From contig NZ_AP026910.1 in NCBI RefSeq assembly GCF_026000575.1, positions 1,116,001-1,180,000 of the forward strand: a stretch of DNA of 64,000 nucleotides. Direction: 5' to 3'. How positions within the stretch are numbered: the stretch's first letter is position 1; each line of letters starts with the position of its first letter. Below are positions 43,580 to 51,384 of the stretch, in pieces. The DNA is from Rhodoluna sp. KAS3. GTDB taxonomy: Bacteria > Actinomycetota > Actinomycetes > Actinomycetales > Microbacteriaceae. The notes under the pieces are model-generated. The model saw only the letters and a program-made list of their open reading frames with translations. It was not told the DNA's origin and did no database searches. The position numbers were made by a program, and so were the translations under genes.

Positions 43580-45798
43580 CCAGCCAGTGAATCTAGCGCG
43601 CCGTTGAAAGTGGCTGACGGACGCATTGCGGCTGTTACCTGATCAATGTTCTGAAGGTAGTAACCAACGATGTCAACCGGCTCACCCTGAACCGCAAGCA
43701 GCTCCGCAACAATCTGGTCTTCTGAGTCAGTAAGGGTTGTGGCTAGTGCACCAAACGCCTCAGCTAGCTGCTGGTCGACGGTCTGCTTAGCTAGCTCCTG
43801 AGCCCAGTAGAGGGCCAAGTAGAAGTGGCTTCCGCGGTTGTCGATAGTTCCAATCTTGCGACCTGGCGAACGGTCTTCTTCTAGGAAGGTTCCGGTTGCG
43901 CGGTCGAGAGTGTCAGCCAGTACCTGAGCCTTACTGTTGCCCGTTGTGGTGGCCAAGTGCTCGAGAGATGCAGCCAGCGCAAAGAACTCGCCAAGTGAAT
44001 CCCAACGCAGGTAGTTCTCTTCAAGGAACTGCTGAACGTGCTTTGGTGCCGAGCCGCCCGCGCCGGTTTCGAAAAGTCCTCCACCATTTAGAAGCGGAAC
44101 AATTGACAACATCTTGGCGCTGGTACCAACCTCAAGGATTGGGAACAAATCGGTGTTGTAGTCACGCAGAACGTTGCCAGTGACTGAGATGGTGTCCAAT
44201 CCCTCACGAATTCGAGCCAGCGAGTACTTGGTTGCCTCGGCCGGAGCCATGATCTTGATGGTCAAACCTTTGGTGTCGTGGTCTGCAAGGTACTGGTTCA
44301 CCTTCACAATTAGGTTGGCATCGTGAGCACGAGCTTCATCTAGCCAAAAGATTGCCGGAACCTTAGATGCGCGGGCGCGAGTAACAGCAAGCTTCACCCA
44401 GTCACGAACCGGTTCGTCCTTGGTCTGGGTGGCACGCCAGATGTCGCCACCGGCAACATCGTGCGAAATCAGAACTTCACCGGCAGCGTTAACTACCTCG
44501 ACTCGACCTGCTGATTGAATCTCGAATGTCTTGTCGTGGCTTCCGTATTCTTCTGCGGCTTGCGCCATCAATCCAACGTTTGGCACTGAGCCAATAGTTG
44601 CCGGGTCAAGCGGGCCATTTTCGATGACGTCTTCGATAGTTGCCTGGTAGACGCCCGCGTAAGAAGAGTCTGGAATCACGGCAAGAGTCTCGTCTTCAGA
44701 GCCGTCAATGCCCCAAAGCTTTCCTCCGTTGCGAATCAGCGCCGGCATAGACGCATCAACGATCACGTCTGATGGCACGTGCAGGTTGGTGATGCCCTTG
44801 TCGCTGTTTACGTAGCTGAGTCGAGGGCCCTTGGCCAATGCGGCTTCAAAATCGGCTGCAATCTGGTCGCCACCGGCAACGTTTACCAGCCCGGCCAGGA
44901 TTGAACCAAGGCCATCGTTTGCGCTCAGGCCGGCCGCCGCGAGGGCAGCTCCGTGCTTCTCAAAAACCTCGGCGAAGAACGCCTTAACCGCGTGACCAAA
45001 CAGGATTGGGTCGCTGACCTTCATCATGGTTGCTTTTAGGTGGAGTGAATAAAGTACGTTGTCTGCCTTAGCCTGCTCGAGGGTCTCGGCAAGAAATTCG
45101 TCGAGTGCAGCAGCATTCATAAAGGTTGCATCGATGATCTCGCCCTCAAGAACTTTTAGCCCCTTCTTCAGGTCAGTTACGGTTCCGTCGGCAGCGATGT
45201 GGCGAATGTCTAGAGTGTCAGCCTTTGCGAGCACAACTGACTTTTCATTTGAGAAAAAGTCATCGTGGCCCATAGTTGCGACGCGAGTTTTTGAACCAGC
45301 GGCAAAAGGCTTGTTCACATGCGGGTGCTTGCGAGCATAAGCCTTGACCGAGAGTGGAGCGCGGCGGTCGCTGTTACCTTCGCGAAGCACCGGGTTGACC
45401 GCACTTCCCTTGACCTTGTCATAGCGGCTGCGGGCATCGCGCTCTGCATCGGTGGTTGGTTCGTCTACATAGTCTGGAATGTTGAACCCAAGGGCCTGCA
45501 ACTCTGCAATCGCAGCCTTGAGCTGAGGAATCGACGCCGAGATGTTTGGAAGCTTAATGATGTTTGCTTCAGGAGTCTTTGCAAGTGCGCCGAGCTCAGC
45601 CAGAGCGTCAGCGACGCGCTGACCTTCTGGAAGGTGGTCGGCAAAATTGGCCAGGATACGACCAGCAAGTGAAATGTCTCGAGTTTCAATGTTAACGTTT
45701 GCCGCAGCAGCGTAGGCCTGAACAATCGGCAGAAGCGAGGCGGTTGCTAGGGCAGGAGCCTCATCGGTATATGTGTAGTAAATAGTCGATTCGTTCAC
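43576..45798 (-). CDS. icd: Isocitrate dehydrogenase, NADP-dependent, monomeric type
   Basis: 740-residue monomeric IDH of the TCA cycle, converting isocitrate + NADP+ to 2-oxoglutarate, CO2 and NADPH. The N-terminal [58 protein letters not shown] and [17 protein letters not shown] are hallmarks of this class, common in Actinobacteria. The start is GTG 45798 with GGAG nine bases upstream. Two terminators upstream insulate it from tRNA-Tyr. Confidence 0.97.
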   Translation of the reverse strand: MNESTIYYTYTDEAPALATASLLPIVQAYAAAANVNIETRDISLAGRILANFADHLPEGQRVADALAELGALAKTPEANIIKLPNISASIPQLKAAIAELQALGFNIPDYVDEPTTDAERDARSRYDKVKGSAVNPVLREGNSDRRAPLSVKAYARKHPHVNKPFAAGSKTRVATMGHDDFFSNEKSVVLAKADTLDIRHIAADGTVTDLKKGLKVLEGEIIDATFMNAAALDEFLAETLEQAKADNVLYSLHLKATMMKVSDPILFGHAVKAFFAEVFEKHGAALAAAGLSANDGLGSILAGLVNVAGGDQIAADFEAALAKGPRLSYVNSDKGITNLHVPSDVIVDASMPALIRNGGKLWGIDGSEDETLAVIPDSSYAGVYQATIEDVIENGPLDPATIGSVPNVGLMAQAAEEYGSHDKTFEIQSAGRVEVVNAAGEVLISHDVAGGDIWRATQTKDEPVRDWVKLAVTRARASKVPAIFWLDEARAHDANLIVKVNQYLADHDTKGLTIKIMAPAEATKYSLARIREGLDTISVTGNVLRDYNTDLFPILEVGTSAKMLSIVPLLNGGGLFETGAGGSAPKHVQQFLEENYLRWDSLGEFFALAASLEHLATTTGNSKAQVLADTLDRATGTFLEEDRSPGRKIGTIDNRGSHFYLALYWAQELAKQTVDQQLAEAFGALATTLTDSEDQIVAELLAVQGEPVDIVGYYLQNIDQVTAAMRPSATFNGALDSLAG

Positions 45799-45882
45799 GA
45801 TGGAATGCTCCAGTTCTCAGAGATAGCAGCTAACTTCTCTAGACTACCCGTTGCCTTGCTGCGCCACAGGGTCCCCAAAAGT

Positions 45883-45922
45883 AAAAAAGACCCAACAGGC
45901 TTTCGCTTGTTGGGTCTTTTTT
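45883..45922. terminator. Strong hairpin upstream of icd
   Basis: 18-bp stem AAAAAAGACCCAACAGGC / GCTTGTTGGGTCTTTTTT with TTTC loop and one G-U pair. It is the second of two tandem terminators. Confidence 0.9.
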
Positions 45923-45937
45923 ATAACCACAAACGCA

Positions 45938-45963
45938 AAAAACGCCCCGTTGGGGGCGTTTTT
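45938..45963 (-). terminator. Terminator next to the tRNA-Tyr 3' fragment (probable original tRNA-Tyr terminator)
   Basis: AAAAACGCCCC-GTTG-GGGGCGTTTTT stem placed just 3' of the tRNA-Tyr fragment. If the element at 45969-47280 were removed, this would directly follow the restored tRNA-Tyr gene. Confidence 0.85.
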
Positions 45964-45968
45964 CGTCT

Positions 45969-46010
45969 GTGGCTAGTGAGGGATTCGAACCCCCGAAGGC
46001 TGAGCCGGCT
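45969..46010 (-). repeat. 42-bp direct repeat, copy of the tRNA-Tyr 3' half (att-like)
   Basis: Identical for 42 bases to 47239-47280 in the intact tRNA-Tyr gene, from the variable arm through the T-arm and acceptor 3' strand to the discriminator base and one base beyond. It lacks the D-arm, anticodon and 5' acceptor strand, so it cannot be a working tRNA. Displaced tRNA 3' fragments like this are the classic trace of tyrosine-recombinase integration. Confidence 0.9.
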
Positions 46011-46089
46011 ACTTTTTTCGCCCTGATAGCCAGGAGAAGAGAATTACGGCGGTGCCTGCAATAAGCATTATCGAAATCTCGAGCGGCAT
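46009..46089 (-). CDS. 26-residue single-helix membrane microprotein
   Basis: A small open reading frame whose ATG (46089-46087) overlaps the TGA of the membrane protein gene by one base (TGATG), a standard translational-coupling arrangement. The product starts MPLEIS, has a hydrophobic stretch IMLIAGTAVILFSWL and ends SGRKK, i.e. one membrane helix with a positive tail, like KdpF or MetS-type accessory peptides, holin-like peptides or small toxins. Its TAG stop spans the boundary between element and repeat. I do not recognise a family; whether it is translated is unproven. Confidence 0.5.
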   Translation of the reverse strand: MPLEISIMLIAGTAVILFSWLSGRKK

Positions 46090-46919
46090 CAGACTCTGAC
46101 CCCCTTTGACTGACTCCATGCCATCACTAGGTTTGGAACCAAAATCACGGATCCGAGGATGGCCCATATCACTGCATTCACTTGTCCAAATGTGAGCGAG
46201 AACTCGTAGTAATCGACTGAGTCGATGCTCACGTAATCCATAGAGATAACAAAGATCATCAACCCGACCGCCAGCGCAGAAACTAATGCTGCCAAAATTC
46301 GAAATGAGTGGAGGTATGTGCGGTCTCGATGTTTCAACTGGAGTTCATCCAAATATTCATCCGGGGCGTCGGCCACTAGACGGACCGAGATTCGAAGCAG
46401 CCACCAAATCAGAAAGATTGGAATTACACCTAGTATTCCGATTCCGGGCTTTATAAAGTCTTCGAACCAGAACAGGGCTGGAGCGCCGAAGATGCTGGCG
46501 ACACCGAGGACAACAAGAATTTTTTGAGCCCGCGCGGTGCGAATTACATCCCACTTGGTGTCATGCATAACGGCATCGATATTTTTTGCTACCTTCTTTG
46601 ATTTTGGATCAGAAGCCATTCCATAGAGTTGTGCGATTGTTCCTTGCTCCGGATGCGATTTCATGTAGAAGTACCAAAGCGGAGTTTCCAAAATCACGAT
46701 CAGAATGAGCGTGAATATGAACCAGTTAGTTTTGAAGAAAAGCAGGTTGAACTCGATGCCTGAGTTGAAGTAGATAGCACCAACTGCACCGATAGTCAGT
46801 AGACCCAAGGTGGCGTCCATCCAGCGAAGACCAGTTACAGACTTAGCTCGCGGATAAATCAAGAGGTAACCAACCGCCATGAAGCCAAGGACGATTGAGA
46901 TTGTGATTAGCTCGTTCAT
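46089..46919 (-). CDS. Seven-helix membrane protein of unknown function, element cargo
   Basis: 276 residues. Predicted helices at about 4-22, 34-52, 60-84, 133-152, 159-177, 206-226 and 244-268. The loop after helix 3 is long, polar and probably cytoplasmic (PEQGTIAQLYGMASDPKSKK and on to about 130). The loop before helix 6 holds DEYLDELQLKHRDRTYLHSF, an acidic-basic stretch that reads like a conserved signature. No enzyme motif is visible. Its ATG overlaps the regulator stop by 4 bp (ATGA), and the microprotein follows with a 1-bp overlap, so all three are one translational unit. Base composition looks more AT-rich than icd or the LacI gene by eye. Confidence 0.75.
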   Translation of the reverse strand: MNELITISIVLGFMAVGYLLIYPRAKSVTGLRWMDATLGLLTIGAVGAIYFNSGIEFNLLFFKTNWFIFTLILIVILETPLWYFYMKSHPEQGTIAQLYGMASDPKSKKVAKNIDAVMHDTKWDVIRTARAQKILVVLGVASIFGAPALFWFEDFIKPGIGILGVIPIFLIWWLLRISVRLVADAPDEYLDELQLKHRDRTYLHSFRILAALVSALAVGLMIFVISMDYVSIDSVDYYEFSLTFGQVNAVIWAILGSVILVPNLVMAWSQSKGVRV

Positions 46920-47152
46920 TTGGATTCCTCATCCAGCCAGAAAATCTCTTCGACTCTGACTTTCAAAATCGCCGCGATGCGCAAAGCCAACACGAGGGAA
47001 GGCGAATACTCACCGCGTTCGATGTAACCGATGGTTTGATAGTGAACTTCGACCTGGTCGGCGAGCTCTTGCCGACTCAGGCCTGAAAGGGCTCGAGCCT
47101 CTTCAAGGCGGTTGGCCACCCGCTCTTCTTCGGCCTTTGATTTTCTACCCAT
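46916..47152 (-). CDS. XRE-family helix-turn-helix regulator, element cargo
   Basis: 78 residues from ATG 47152 (MGRKSKAEEERVANRLEEAR). The HTH is LSRQELADQVEVHYQTIGYI followed by ERGEYSPSLVLALRIAAILK and VRVEEIFWL, the form of small Cro/CI-like repressors that accompany membrane proteins. The frame is open upstream to 47218, but a complete promoter whose predicted start point falls on or next to ATG 47152 makes the shorter form far more likely. It is first in the three-gene operon and probably represses it through the palindrome at 47158-47171. Confidence 0.88.
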   Translation of the reverse strand: MGRKSKAEEERVANRLEEARALSGLSRQELADQVEVHYQTIGYIERGEYSPSLVLALRIAAILKVRVEEIFWLDEESK

Positions 47153-47187
47153 GTATGTAGCATAAATGCTATGTAGTAATAATGCAA
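47153..47187 (-). promoter_or_regulatory. Leaderless promoter with overlapping operator palindrome
   Basis: On the minus strand: TTGCAT (47182-47187), exactly 17 bp, TATGCT (47159-47164), 6 bp, ATG 47152. The perfect palindrome TAGCAT-AA-ATGCTA (47158-47171) covers the -10 box, ideal for autorepression by the XRE protein. Confidence 0.75.
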
Positions 47188-47201
47188 CAAAGGGAACCAA
47201 T

Positions 47202-47237
47202 AAATAAAAAAACCCCACTCGTGGAGGAGTGGGGTTT
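47202..47237 (-). terminator. Terminator of the intact tRNA-Tyr, inside the element
   Basis: AAACCCCACTC / GAGTGGGGTTT stem (47210-47237) with six-base loop and TTTTTATT after it on the minus strand. Confidence 0.92.
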
Positions 47238-47238
47238 A

Positions 47239-47280
47239 GTGGCTAGTGAGGGATTCGAACCCCCGAAGGCTGAGCCGGCT
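47239..47280 (-). repeat. 42-bp direct repeat within intact tRNA-Tyr (att-like)
   Basis: Exact partner of 45969-46010; identity ends at 47281 (G here, A at 46011). Confidence 0.92.
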
Positions 47281-47321
47281 GATTTACAGTCAGATCCCTT
47301 TGGCCGCTTGGGTAACTAGCC
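47240..47321 (-). tRNA. tRNA-Tyr (GTA)
   Basis: 82-nt class II tRNA with long variable arm; acceptor GGCTAGT / ACTAGCC, anticodon GTA within CTGTAAA, T-loop GGTTCGAATCC. Its 3' half is repeated at 45969-46010. Confidence 0.96.
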
Positions 47322-47486
47322 AGATGCACCTTCGGCTGCCTGTAATCAGCCAGACGAACGTGCCTGCTTAGTTTAGCCCAATTCTCGGCACGTGGGAAAT
47401 CGATGATTCAGTTTGCAAGGGGCCCCAGCATCTGACAATCTTTACCTAACAATTTACATTTTTTCCATTTTTTACAGAAGGTTGAC

Positions 47487-48518
47487 ATGGCTGGCATCGA
47501 AGACGTTGCAAAACTTGCAGGAGTTTCAACTGCTACCGTCTCGCGCGCACTAACCGGCAAGGCGCATGTTTCTGAAAAGACTCGTCAAAAGGTGGAGGCA
47601 GCCGCGGCAGAGCTGGGCTACGTAGCCTCTCACTCGGCCTACACGCTCGCAACCGGGCGCAACCGCAACATCGGTGTAATCATGCCCTACGTTGACCGCT
47701 GGTTCTTCTCGACCATGCTCGAGTCGATGGGATCAACCCTGATTGAGCACGGCTACGACCTGACCCTATACAACCTGAGCGGCGGAAAGATTCAGCGCGA
47801 GAAGATCTTCAAGGACTTCTTGGGCCGCAAGCGCGTGGACGCCTTGATCTTGGTGGCAGTGAATCCGACCGCTGATGAGCTTGAAATCTTGAACCGCCTG
47901 CAACGCCCAGTTTTGGGCATCGGTGGCCCGATTGAAGGCGCTAGAAGCCTGGCCATGGATGACTTCAACGCGGGCAAGCTGGCCACCGAACACCTGATTT
48001 CTTTGGGTCACCGCAAAATTGCCAACCTTGGTGGCTACAGCGGATCTGACCTTGAGTTCAACCAGCCAAACACCCGAACCCTTGGCCACCTATCGGCTTT
48101 GGAAGACGCGGGCATAACTCAGATTCCAGCTTGGAAAATGGAATGTGACTACACCATTCCGGGCGCATTCTTTAGAACCAAACAATTACTTGGAGACCCC
48201 CACAACGCGCCAACAGCCATCTTCTGCAACTCAGACGAGATGGCAATCGGTGCGATTATGGCAGTAAAGGACCTTGGTCTTCGGGTCCCGCAGGATATTT
48301 CCATTGTGGGCATCGACAACCACGACCTATCGGAGTTCTTTGGGCTGAGCACCGTAAACCAGCGTGTTCGTGAACAGGCTAAAGAGGCCACGGTTTGGCT
48401 ACTTGAACTTCTGAACCAAGCTGATGATGATGCCCGCGAGAATCGCTCCGAGGCTGTCGAATGGCCAGTCTCGCTGATGGTGCGCTCGAGCACCGCACGC
48501 CCTGCAACCGAGGCTTAG
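47487..48518 (+). CDS. LacI-family transcriptional regulator
   Basis: 343-residue sugar-responsive repressor. DNA-binding head: IEDVAKLAGVSTATVSRALT followed by the hinge ELGYVASHSAYTLA; ligand-binding domain of periplasmic-binding type with NIGVIMPYVDRWFFSTML and ISIVGIDNHDLSEFFGLSTV. AGAAGG lies upstream of ATG 47487. Such regulators often control glucosidase genes like those at 30683-34076, but no sugar gene adjoins it, so targets are unknown. Confidence 0.93.
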   Translation: MAGIEDVAKLAGVSTATVSRALTGKAHVSEKTRQKVEAAAAELGYVASHSAYTLATGRNRNIGVIMPYVDRWFFSTMLESMGSTLIEHGYDLTLYNLSGGKIQREKIFKDFLGRKRVDALILVAVNPTADELEILNRLQRPVLGIGGPIEGARSLAMDDFNAGKLATEHLISLGHRKIANLGGYSGSDLEFNQPNTRTLGHLSALEDAGITQIPAWKMECDYTIPGAFFRTKQLLGDPHNAPTAIFCNSDEMAIGAIMAVKDLGLRVPQDISIVGIDNHDLSEFFGLSTVNQRVREQAKEATVWLLELLNQADDDARENRSEAVEWPVSLMVRSSTARPATEA

Positions 48519-48541
48519 GCGCGCGATGGCCCTGCCCTCGG

Positions 48542-48547
48542 TAAACT
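48542..48547 (+). promoter_or_regulatory. Leaderless -10 box (TAAACT, 6 nt before ATG 48554)
   Basis: TAAACT is followed by GAGGTT and ATG of the YajQ gene; the GAGG is too close to be a usual ribosome binding site. Confidence 0.45.
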
Positions 48548-48553
48548 GAGGTT

Positions 48554-49042
48554 ATGGCTGACTCAACATTCGACATCGTAAGCAAAGTAGACAAGCAAGA
48601 AGCAAACAACGCTCTCATGCAGGCGCAGAAAGAGATTGAATCGCGCTACGACTTTAAGGGCGTAGGTGCAGAAATCGACTGGAGCGGCGAGAAGATTCTG
48701 ATGAAGGCTTCTAGCGAGGAGCGCGTCAAGGCTGTTCTTGACGTTTTTCAGTCCAAGCTAGTCAAGCGTGGAATCTCACTAAAGAGCTTTGTTGACGGCA
48801 AGCCTTACCCATCGGGCAAGGAATACCGCATCGAGGGCGAGCTGAAGAATGGCATCGACCAAGAGCAGGCCAAGAAGATCTCGAAGATTATTCGCGAAGA
48901 AGGCCCTAAGAGCGTCAAGTCACAGATTCAGGGAGATGAACTTCGCGTTCAGTCAAAGAGCCGCGATGACCTCCAGGCCACCATGGCCCTCCTCAAGGGC
49001 AAAGACCTCGACATCGATGTGCAGTTTCAGAATTTCCGTTAG
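48554..49042 (+). CDS. YajQ-family nucleotide-binding protein
   Basis: 162 residues, two tandem ferredoxin-like folds. Family signatures: [39 protein letters not shown] and the C-terminal [14 protein letters not shown]. YajQ proteins bind cyclic di-GMP or other nucleotides in some bacteria; the role in actinobacteria is unclear. A strong terminator follows. Confidence 0.95.
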   Translation: MADSTFDIVSKVDKQEANNALMQAQKEIESRYDFKGVGAEIDWSGEKILMKASSEERVKAVLDVFQSKLVKRGISLKSFVDGKPYPSGKEYRIEGELKNGIDQEQAKKISKIIREEGPKSVKSQIQGDELRVQSKSRDDLQATMALLKGKDLDIDVQFQNFR

Positions 49043-49087
49043 GAGTTCTGAAACCATAAGCACTGAAGAATTTTAGATAGACGTTCT

Positions 49088-49117
49088 AAAAAAGCCCCAG
49101 ATCTCCGGGGCTTTTTT
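49088..49117. terminator. Bidirectional terminator between yajQ and the MFS gene
   Basis: AAAAAAGCCCC / GGGGCTTTTTT stem with an eight-base loop; the MFS stop codon lies at the edge of the T-tract. Confidence 0.92.
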
Positions 49118-50372
49118 AGTTTTCGATGATTGAGATCGGGCCGGTAGGCGGGAACGCCATTGCCACGGCGTCTGCGCGCTTTGCACGCTTTGCAACCACG
49201 TGAGCGATGAAGCCGGCGGCCAGCATCAGTGCTGTTGGGAAAATGAACGCAGCCACAATGTTTACGTTCTGAGCTAGCGCACCCATGAAAATCTTGGCGC
49301 CCATAATGATGATGGAGTTGACCAAGCTCATGCGAGCCATTGCCTGGGCGGTGGTTAGGCCCTTCACAAATCCAGCACCGGTGAAGAACGAAGGCACCAT
49401 CGGTGCTAGACCAAGACCGGTTGCGCCCCAAAGAACTGAGAGCGCGACCAACGCCAGAATCTGATCTACTTGGGCAAGCAGAGGGCCGAGCAGCACACCA
49501 AGACCCAGAGTGACGCTGCCAAAAATGCCGCCCCACTTTGAAAGCTCACTGATGTGGAAGCGCTTGGTCAGCCTGCCGATTGAGAGGCGACCAACGATCA
49601 TTGCGCCCGAGAAAATTGTGTACGGAATTGCACCCAGGCCGGCGTTTAGACCCATGGCCTCTTGGGCAAAGACTGCGCTCCAGTCCATCATGCAGAGCTC
49701 CGGAAATACACCGGTGAAAAGGCCTGCGGTCAGCAGCCAAACCTGCGGTGGCGACTTGAAGAAAGGAATCCGCTTTTCGGACTTCTTTTCATTCGCGTGG
49801 CCAATTTCTTCAGTGGTGAGCATCTTGCTGGTGGTCCAGAAAAACGCGATCGCCGAAAGCAACGGAACGATGGTCAGGTGGAGCCAAAGCGGCATGAAAC
49901 CGGCAAAAACACCAGCCACGGCAGCAGATGCGGTGGCACCGATGCTCCATGAGGCGTGGAACCGGCCAATCACAACACGGTTTAGCAGCTTCTGCAAAAC
50001 AACCGACTGGGCATTGAGGGCAATACCCATCACGCTGCCGCAAAAACCGCTGACTACCTGCACTGTAAAGAACAGCCACGGGTTAGTAATCCATGGCAGG
50101 GTCATCATGAGCGTCGATACAGCAAGGCTGCCGATCAAGACCATTCGGCGGGCGCCGTAACGAACAATAAACCGGTTGGCCATGGTCAGACCGATAAGTG
50201 AACCGAGGCCTGCCAAACCAATGATCAAACCCCAAACGGTGAAGGTCACGTTTAGGTTGTCGATCAGCTCTGGAATGCGCGGAATCTGGGTGGTGCTAAT
50301 TACACCCTGAAAGAAGAAAGTTGCGTTGGTTGCCTGTTGAGCAACTTTGCCGCGTGCGTTGGTGAGCCCCAT
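49116..50372 (-). CDS. MFS transporter (fucose permease/FucP-like shape)
   Basis: 418-residue 12-helix facilitator. Recognisable parts are NATFFFQGVISTTQIPRIPE, the loop motif ANRFIVRYGARRMVLIGSL and VVSGFCGSVMGIALNAQSV. The substrate is unknown. It lies 1 bp after the polyprenyl synthase gene, the last gene of the menG-synthase-MFS unit, though a quinone role is not implied by sequence. Confidence 0.82.
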   Translation of the reverse strand: MGLTNARGKVAQQATNATFFFQGVISTTQIPRIPELIDNLNVTFTVWGLIIGLAGLGSLIGLTMANRFIVRYGARRMVLIGSLAVSTLMMTLPWITNPWLFFTVQVVSGFCGSVMGIALNAQSVVLQKLLNRVVIGRFHASWSIGATASAAVAGVFAGFMPLWLHLTIVPLLSAIAFFWTTSKMLTTEEIGHANEKKSEKRIPFFKSPPQVWLLTAGLFTGVFPELCMMDWSAVFAQEAMGLNAGLGAIPYTIFSGAMIVGRLSIGRLTKRFHISELSKWGGIFGSVTLGLGVLLGPLLAQVDQILALVALSVLWGATGLGLAPMVPSFFTGAGFVKGLTTAQAMARMSLVNSIIIMGAKIFMGALAQNVNIVAAFIFPTALMLAAGFIAHVVAKRAKRADAVAMAFPPTGPISIIEN

Positions 50373-50373
50373 G

Positions 50374-51384
50374 TTAGTTATTGCGTTCTACTACTGCCTG
50401 AGCAAATTGCTCAAGCGCTGACTTCACCGAACCGTTCGGCAGCGGTGCCAAGGCATCGATGGCCTCATCAGCCCAACGCTTTGCCTCGAGATAAGAAAGT
50501 TCGGCGACCTCATGGTTGCGCAAACGAACCAGAGCTTCGGCCAACTTTGCATCATCTTCAAGACCTGAGTCAATAAATTCAATTAGCTCCGACGCAACGG
50601 CATCTCCGGCAGCAGCAGCCTTGCGCAGCAAAAGCACCGGCAAAGTCGGCACGCCGGCACGAAGATCGGTGCCCGGAGTTTTGCCCGATGGCCCGGCTTC
50701 AGAGATATCAATTACGTCATCAATCAGCTGAAATGCCACACCGATTTTCTCTCCGAAAACACGCATCGGCTCTTCGTATTCCGCTGGCGCACCAGAGAGC
50801 ATGATACCCAGGCGCGCAGACGCAGAAATCAAAGATCCGGTCTTATCGGCCATCACCTGGATGTAATGCGCGGTGGCGTCTTCAGCTTCACCTGGACCGA
50901 TGGTCTCGTGAAGTTGACCTAGACACAGGCGCTCAAAAGTATCGGCCTGGAGGGTCAACGATGCCTGGCCGAGGTGCGAACCCACCTGAGAGGCCCGAGC
51001 AAACAGGAGGTCTCCGGTCAAAATAGCAACCGAATTACCCCAAACCATTTGCGCGGTTGGAACACCGCGACGAGTCGGGGCATCGTCCATTACGTCATCG
51101 TGGTACAAAGTTGCTAGGTGCGTAAGCTCAACTACAACGGCCGCATCAAGTACATCCTGTTTGGTGGCATCGCCAAGTTGAGCCGCAAGCAAAACCAAGG
51201 TTGGGCGCACACGTTTGCCACCGGCTTCAACCAGGTGTCGTGCCGAAGCGCCAGCAATTTTGTCGGCATGCGCAGTTGCTGCCAACAGGCCATCTTCGAC
51301 CAGCTCGAGGCCAGACTCAAGAGACTTCAGTAGCGCGCGGTCAGCTACTTTACGAAGTTGCTTGGGTAGAGAAATACGGCTCAC
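50374..51384 (-). CDS. Polyprenyl diphosphate synthase (menaquinone side chain)
   Basis: 336-residue trans-isoprenyl diphosphate synthase. First Asp-rich motif YHDDVMDDAPTRRG, second LIDDVIDISEAGPSGKTPGT. Residues before the first motif are small, consistent with long-chain products (C35-C45). It supplies the menaquinone tail. Start GTG 51384 overlaps the menG stop by 4 bp (GTGA). Confidence 0.93.
   Translation of the reverse strand: MSRISLPKQLRKVADRALLKSLESGLELVEDGLLAATAHADKIAGASARHLVEAGGKRVRPTLVLLAAQLGDATKQDVLDAAVVVELTHLATLYHDDVMDDAPTRRGVPTAQMVWGNSVAILTGDLLFARASQVGSHLGQASLTLQADTFERLCLGQLHETIGPGEAEDATAHYIQVMADKTGSLISASARLGIMLSGAPAEYEEPMRVFGEKIGVAFQLIDDVIDISEAGPSGKTPGTDLRAGVPTLPVLLLRKAAAAGDAVASELIEFIDSGLEDDAKLAEALVRLRNHEVAELSYLEAKRWADEAIDALAPLPNGSVKSALEQFAQAVVERNN

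Larger units (their letters stand above)
45969..47280 (-). mobile_element. Putative small tRNA-Tyr-integrated element without integrase
   Basis: The segment between 42-bp direct repeats is 1270 bp per unit. It holds only three overlapping minus-strand genes (XRE regulator, seven-helix membrane protein, 26-residue microprotein) plus a terminator (47210-47237) that now ends the intact tRNA-Tyr. The far side keeps what looks like the original tRNA terminator (45938-45963). No integrase, excisionase or phage gene is present, so it would be a non-autonomous element or a remnant mobilised in trans. A tandem duplication followed by decay is the alternative, but the cargo is unrelated to the tRNA flanks. 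Confidence 0.65.

Noticed and set aside
45970-46010. A second tRNA-Tyr gene
   Set aside because: Only the 3' half is present; there is no anticodon arm, D-arm or 5' acceptor strand.
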